Source: Camarhynchus parvulus (Eukaryota; Chordata; Aves; Passeriformes; Thraupidae). Taken from it: DNA of 64,000 bases. Shown here one piece after another: positions 59,237 to 64,000 of this stretch. Within the stretch, counting starts at the first letter, position 1. Each line of letters starts with the position of its first letter. Location: positions 11,990,501-12,054,500 of the forward strand of contig NC_044578.1 of assembly GCF_901933205.1 (NCBI RefSeq), given 5' to 3'. The translations under genes and the position numbers were made by a program. Below the pieces are notes generated by a model. The model was not told where the DNA came from. It searched no databases and worked only from the letters and a program-made list of their open reading frames with translations.

Positions 59237-62200
59237 CTGTGTATTATTCCTAAGGAAGGAGCAGATAATACCCAGCCAGTTCAAACAACAGGCATTGACT
59301 TTACCCTCACAAAATAGGTAAAAAAGGCAACATCACCTGCTGGTATTTAATGAATGACTATGACTTCCAAAGTATAAAAGGCCTAATCATATACAAATAA
59401 GAAGACACTTTGTTTTTAAGTTAGTGTGAAAGTTAGTTCAGTAATAAATTGAGCACCACGTCTCACCAGTTTAAAAGAAAGTTGCTACATGGTTATTCCC
59501 ACAACAATATGTATTAATCATCCTAATATTTTCTGTATAAGACAGACAAATGGAACACTGATATTCATACCTGCTTATCAAGGACTGCAGCACTATGGTC
59601 CAGAATTGCCCATAAAAATCAGAGGGCACACTAACTCTTGAACACACCTGTGGCTAAGACCATGAAGATTTAATTTAATCCCCCTAGTATAAAGAATTAA
59701 AGCTGAACAAATTTGTATATCCAGGAGAGGTTGGATCTGGATGCAGATCCAGGCCCACTGTCTTGCACACTTACACAACTGCATTTTCTCCCACCTTGCA
59801 GAAAATCTCTTTGCCATTTGAGTGGGAGCAATTCTAACACTTATGATAAAGACTGTCTTTTCCTGCAAGAAGAGCTTATATCACTAAAATTCTGTTCTCC
59901 AGTGTAGTATGTGCAGCCTTGATGTGTAACTGCTCAAATTCTATTTTCAAGACTTTTAAATATAAATATAGGAAAAAGTTAAAGGCAGGCCCCTGCTCTC
60001 TATTCTCTGTACCCTGCACTGAAGTTAATGGTATCTGTTCATGGAGTTTAACTGGAGCTGTATCTAGGTTATGCTGACACTAATTTGCTCTTTGAGAATT
60101 CACTGTAACTTCAGTGCAAACACTCAAGGAATAAAACACTTCTCAGTATGAATAGAGTTTGAAAATCTGCTCTAGCATGGGTACTTCTCAGAACATTAAA
60201 AATGCTATATGAGAACTCTATTTCAGAAACCATCAATTTTTTTTAAATATTCAATTTTTTAAAAAATAATAATATCTAAATTAATTTCCTTTTGCTCACC
60301 TTTGGAGAAAACACTAGGAAGATTGTTATTTTCTTGGTTTTCAAAAGCAAATAACTGGAAAAGAAACACCTAAATTTAATTTTCAGTCAATGCCTGCACT
60401 GATCAACAAATAATGTCAATCTTGAAACTTAAATTGGACATAATTATCCATTGTTTAATTTTTCAGAGAAGGCAATGAAATAAAGACAGAGAGATTCCAT
60501 GCATATTTCCCACAGTTTTGTCTTGTTGGCTTCCCTTTCCCCTCTGAAAATTTATTTGTAATTCATTCACTGGCTGAATCTCTTCTGGAATAAACTGATG
60601 TAGCTGCAATTAAATGGAATTGGGTCACTTTACTCCAGCTATGTATTTAGTACTTTACAGTTTTTAACATAGGACGGTGTTGGTTGATGCTAACTTAGTT
60701 GCTTGTTAGAAAGTCTCTAGATTAACAAGTTCCCTTGAACTGATTATTAGTAAGCCTTCTAATTGAGGACTTCTACTATAAACCACAAAGAACCATAAGT
60801 ACAATGTAGTAAACTATTCGAGCACTCCTATCCATTTTCCCAGAATTTCTGGACACTGTGACAAAAGTGCATGAAAATTTGTCTCCCTCTTGATTTAAAG
60901 ATCGATTTAAGATCTTTTCTACAGCAAATAAAACTACTTAGATTCATAAATCTGTGAGTTTTCTGAAGTGAATGTTAACTTTACCACTCCATTCTTTACT
61001 TGTGCACTTTTAAATATATGCAGCATATAGCACAATCAGGTGTAATAAATATGTGCATTTAAGCATATGTATTTTTAAACTCTTAATTAATTATACAAAC
61101 ATTTTGTACCACTTGTGTTCCTGGTCCAGCTATCACAGGCATCTATTCTTCAGTGCAGGTGCCAGTGGCTGCCACACCACAGAGTCACAGCAGAAGAGCC
61201 TATAACCCAGCCAAGACTCTTAACACAAGATTTTCACGTTTATAAAGCTCAACTATCTTTCTTAGTGTAATTATTATTTATAAGAAGCGAAGATTTTTTT
61301 TTCAAATCTGCCTATGTTTAGCCTCTCCAGACAGCTCCTGGGCTTTCTGTGGCAGCAGAGTGCTTGAGCAGATCATGGCAGTGCCACTGTTGAACTTGGA
61401 GTTCAATGATGCTATCATTTTAGGTAGAAGTGGTGATACTAAATAATTCAGTGTCTTTCTGGAAGGTAGCAGCCCTATAACCTTTCAGCTCTTCTCACCA
61501 ACCAACCTACAAAGAAGAGTTGCTAGGAAAAACTATGGAGGAGTGTGGGAACAGTTCATCTTCCAGGCATAAAAGTAACTGCTGGTATCAGCAAAGGAAA
61601 ATTAAAATATGAGACATACAACTGTAAAAGAAAATATGCTCTACATGAAAGCACATCAGCAGTTCCATCTGTAAGTTTCTACTCACTCAACATGTTGGAA
61701 AAAGTATAGAAAAAGATAAAAGTGCATGTACAAAGACTTAGGCAATGTCTGAAGAGAGGGTAACAAATGTTCTGTCTTAATGAAGCATGGAAAAGAAACC
61801 GATCTCACAGTAAGTTTGAAAAGCCAGGCCAGTCACCTGGGAAACAAGAAAAAAAGGCAAACCAAGAAAATAGGCTATCAGCCTGAGCCTCACGAAGCAT
61901 TCACAAAATATAAGTACCATAGACTTGTAAGTTAGTGGTTAATGGGCTCTAAAATTATAGAACTGCCTATAGCACACACGGAACCACAGGTGTGTGAGCC
62001 AGCCTTGTCACTGAAGATTACTGGAGCAGCAGGTTCAAAGCACATTGAAATGAAGACCATTACAGGAGTTTCTAGATACCTTTCTCTGACTCCAAGGAGC
62101 AGTTTAACAATGAGTTTGAAACAGCCTTTCCATCCTGAAGTTACAACAAGTAAGATTTCATTGCCATTTAATGGGTAGAATTCCTCATGAAGGGACAGTT

Positions 62201-64000
62201 AGACCTGTGGGCAGTTCTATAAAATGGACCTGGACTGAGATGATGAACCTCTGGCTATAAGCAATAAGGTGCAAGGACCACAACCAAAGGCAAGAGGAGG
62301 ATTGTGAATCAAGGAGTGTGATTCTTCAGAAACAGTGCGAAGAGTATCCCTGAATCAGGCTTGGGCTGCCTGACATAAAAGGTGGCACAAGGTGTGAGGA
62401 GGAGATTTGTGACAACTGTATGGCAGTTCAGGTTCAGAGAAGCAGCCAGGTTTTTCATGAGGGTATTCCCTGACCCTAAGAGATGGGGGGAATCTATTTT
62501 GCTAAAAAGCACGAGACACACATGATGCTGACAACAGCTTCAGATTGATCTGGAGAGCGGGAAGGGATGATGGACTTCTCAGGGAAGGAGTTGTTCGATT
62601 TCTCATCAGAGCACTTTGCCCTCACTGTCACTCATTTCGCTCTAGAGCCTTATAAGATCTTTAACCCAAAACAGGTGGTTTTGTCCTACTAATGAGACTT
62701 AATTGGAAACCTATTGTTTTTACAGGGAGACTCTTAGGTCTTCTCAATAGACAGATCGAAATAACATGAGGGAAAAAGGGATTTAAACTGAAAGACACGA
62801 GTGACATTTTGTCCATGTTATTACCTCAGTATTAAGTACTTTATTTTTGTCTCTCTGTCTTGGGGAAAAATGGTTTGGATTTGCCTTTGAATATGAAAGG
62901 CGATAGAGAGGTTTTAAACAGTTTAGATAAATAAATGGCAAAAATTACTCTGGAAACAAATGAGAATAATTTGAAGCTACACAATAAAAAAGATAGAGAT
63001 ATATAGAAAATTCTACTTTTCCATTTTGAAGTCCATTTAATATACTTCAGATTAGAAGGCTAGAAAAAGGTTTCTACTTCAGTCTCTTATCTGAAGCCAG
63101 GAGCAAGTGTACAATGCAGAAAAAAAGGAACCAAGAAAACTTTTTATTTTTCTCTTTGATGCCTTCACAGATCCTTCAGAATAGAAGAGAGCTTCAGATA
63201 CGTTATTTTTTTTAGTCTTGAAGAACTTCTGGAATAACTCTGAATTTTATATATTCTGTTTTTTCCAGTTAGCTTTTCTTTTTTATCTAGAAAATTTATT
63301 TTAACATCTCCCACCATCTTTAGCTTGTCTCTTGCTTTGTCGCATTGTTGACACAGTGACTGTCTCAATGTCAAATGAGGACAACAATATTCCTCAGATG
63401 GTGTTTTGCTCTCTGAAAAAACCCATCCTGCAGTTCTCTAAACCTTTCATTAATTTACATTACTTTATGGGGGTTTCAGTCATCCTTTAGGTGCTGCTGC
63501 CTCCTCCTGAGGTATTCTGACTATTCCTCTGTGAAAGAGATTTGGACACTGACCTTGCTCTTCCCCTCCCTCATTTGGGACCTCATACAAGATGTGGGAG
63601 GCTCTGTTTTCCCAGCCTGCTCACAAAACTGGTCTTGTGTTCACCACAGGCATTGCTAACAAATGAATAAGCAAAAAAAACCCCAACCCCAAAAACCCAA
63701 CCAAAGAACCCAGAAAGACCAAAGCAGAGTTGCCTTCCATGTATGTGTGCTGTGTTGATTACCAGGGATGTAAATAGCTGCCGCAGAGATGCCAAAAGGC
63801 AAAAAACCCCAACCTCACCTCAGCATTATAGCACAAGGGATAAATGGAAAGTGAGTAATAACAAATATACGAGAAGAGAGTGCAAAGACCTGATTTGTAT
63901 GCTGGTGGTAATTCATGTGCTGTGGTGGGAGGAAGGCGCGCTAAGCAGGGGTGTAAGAGACTAGAATGCTGACTTATGAGCTCCACTCCTACAAATATAT

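Larger units (their letters stand above)
54298..64000. other. 5' flank of vitellogenin, no supported gene
   Basis: About 9.7 kb, AT-rich, with only short chance ORFs (longest about 90 codons) and no exon chain I can support. It contains repeat copy B, the ERE/DR1/GATA cluster, a TGACCT half-site near 55,886 and a poly-T run near 57,513-57,528. Confidence 0.6.

Noticed and set aside
60855..60867. Second upstream ERE (GGACACTGTGACA)
   Set aside because: One mismatch in each half-site and no accompanying motifs. Too weak to list.

Overview
This window is nuclear DNA from a bird, most likely a passerine. The evidence is one intron-rich vitellogenin gene of avian type, 5'-truncated CR1 LINE copies, and a composite tRNA-Ile/CR1 SINE of the kind described from passerines. 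The window is AT-rich, with long non-coding stretches and canonical GT-AG introns.

Layout. Positions 1-10,920 are 3' flank with no gene I can support. They hold a small CpG-rich patch at about 5.2-5.55 kb and two CTCF-like motifs. Positions 10,925-54,070 are one minus-strand gene, a complete vitellogenin. I assembled 34 coding exons by hand. Every junction keeps phase, all introns are GT-AG, and the total is 5,937 nt, or 1,978 codons plus a stop. The start codon is at 54057-54055 and the stop at 11112-11110, with AATAAA about 165 nt past the stop. Upstream lie a TATA box, several palindromes and liver-type motifs. Positions 54,124-64,000 are 5' flank without a visible gene. At 59.2 kb it holds a compact cluster of a near-consensus estrogen response element, a DR1 and two GATA sites.

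The protein reads in order: signal peptide, lipovitellin heavy chain, a very long phosvitin encoded by two exons (335 + 74 codons), lipovitellin light chain, and a C-terminal von Willebrand D-type domain with a CGVCG motif and Cys-rich tail. It is an estrogen-induced hepatic yolk precursor, secreted into blood, taken up by oocytes and cleaved into yolk proteins. The C-terminal third resembles what I remember of chicken VTG1 more than VTG2. The gene's size (43 kb, against about 20 kb for chicken VTG2) and the lack of other vitellogenins nearby also favour VTG1. The paralog call is less certain than the family call.

The points most worth a second look are the recent 84-bp tandem expansion inside the phosvitin exon, the distal ERE/DR1/GATA cluster, the run of perfect palindromes just upstream of the TATA box, and the passerine-type SINE.
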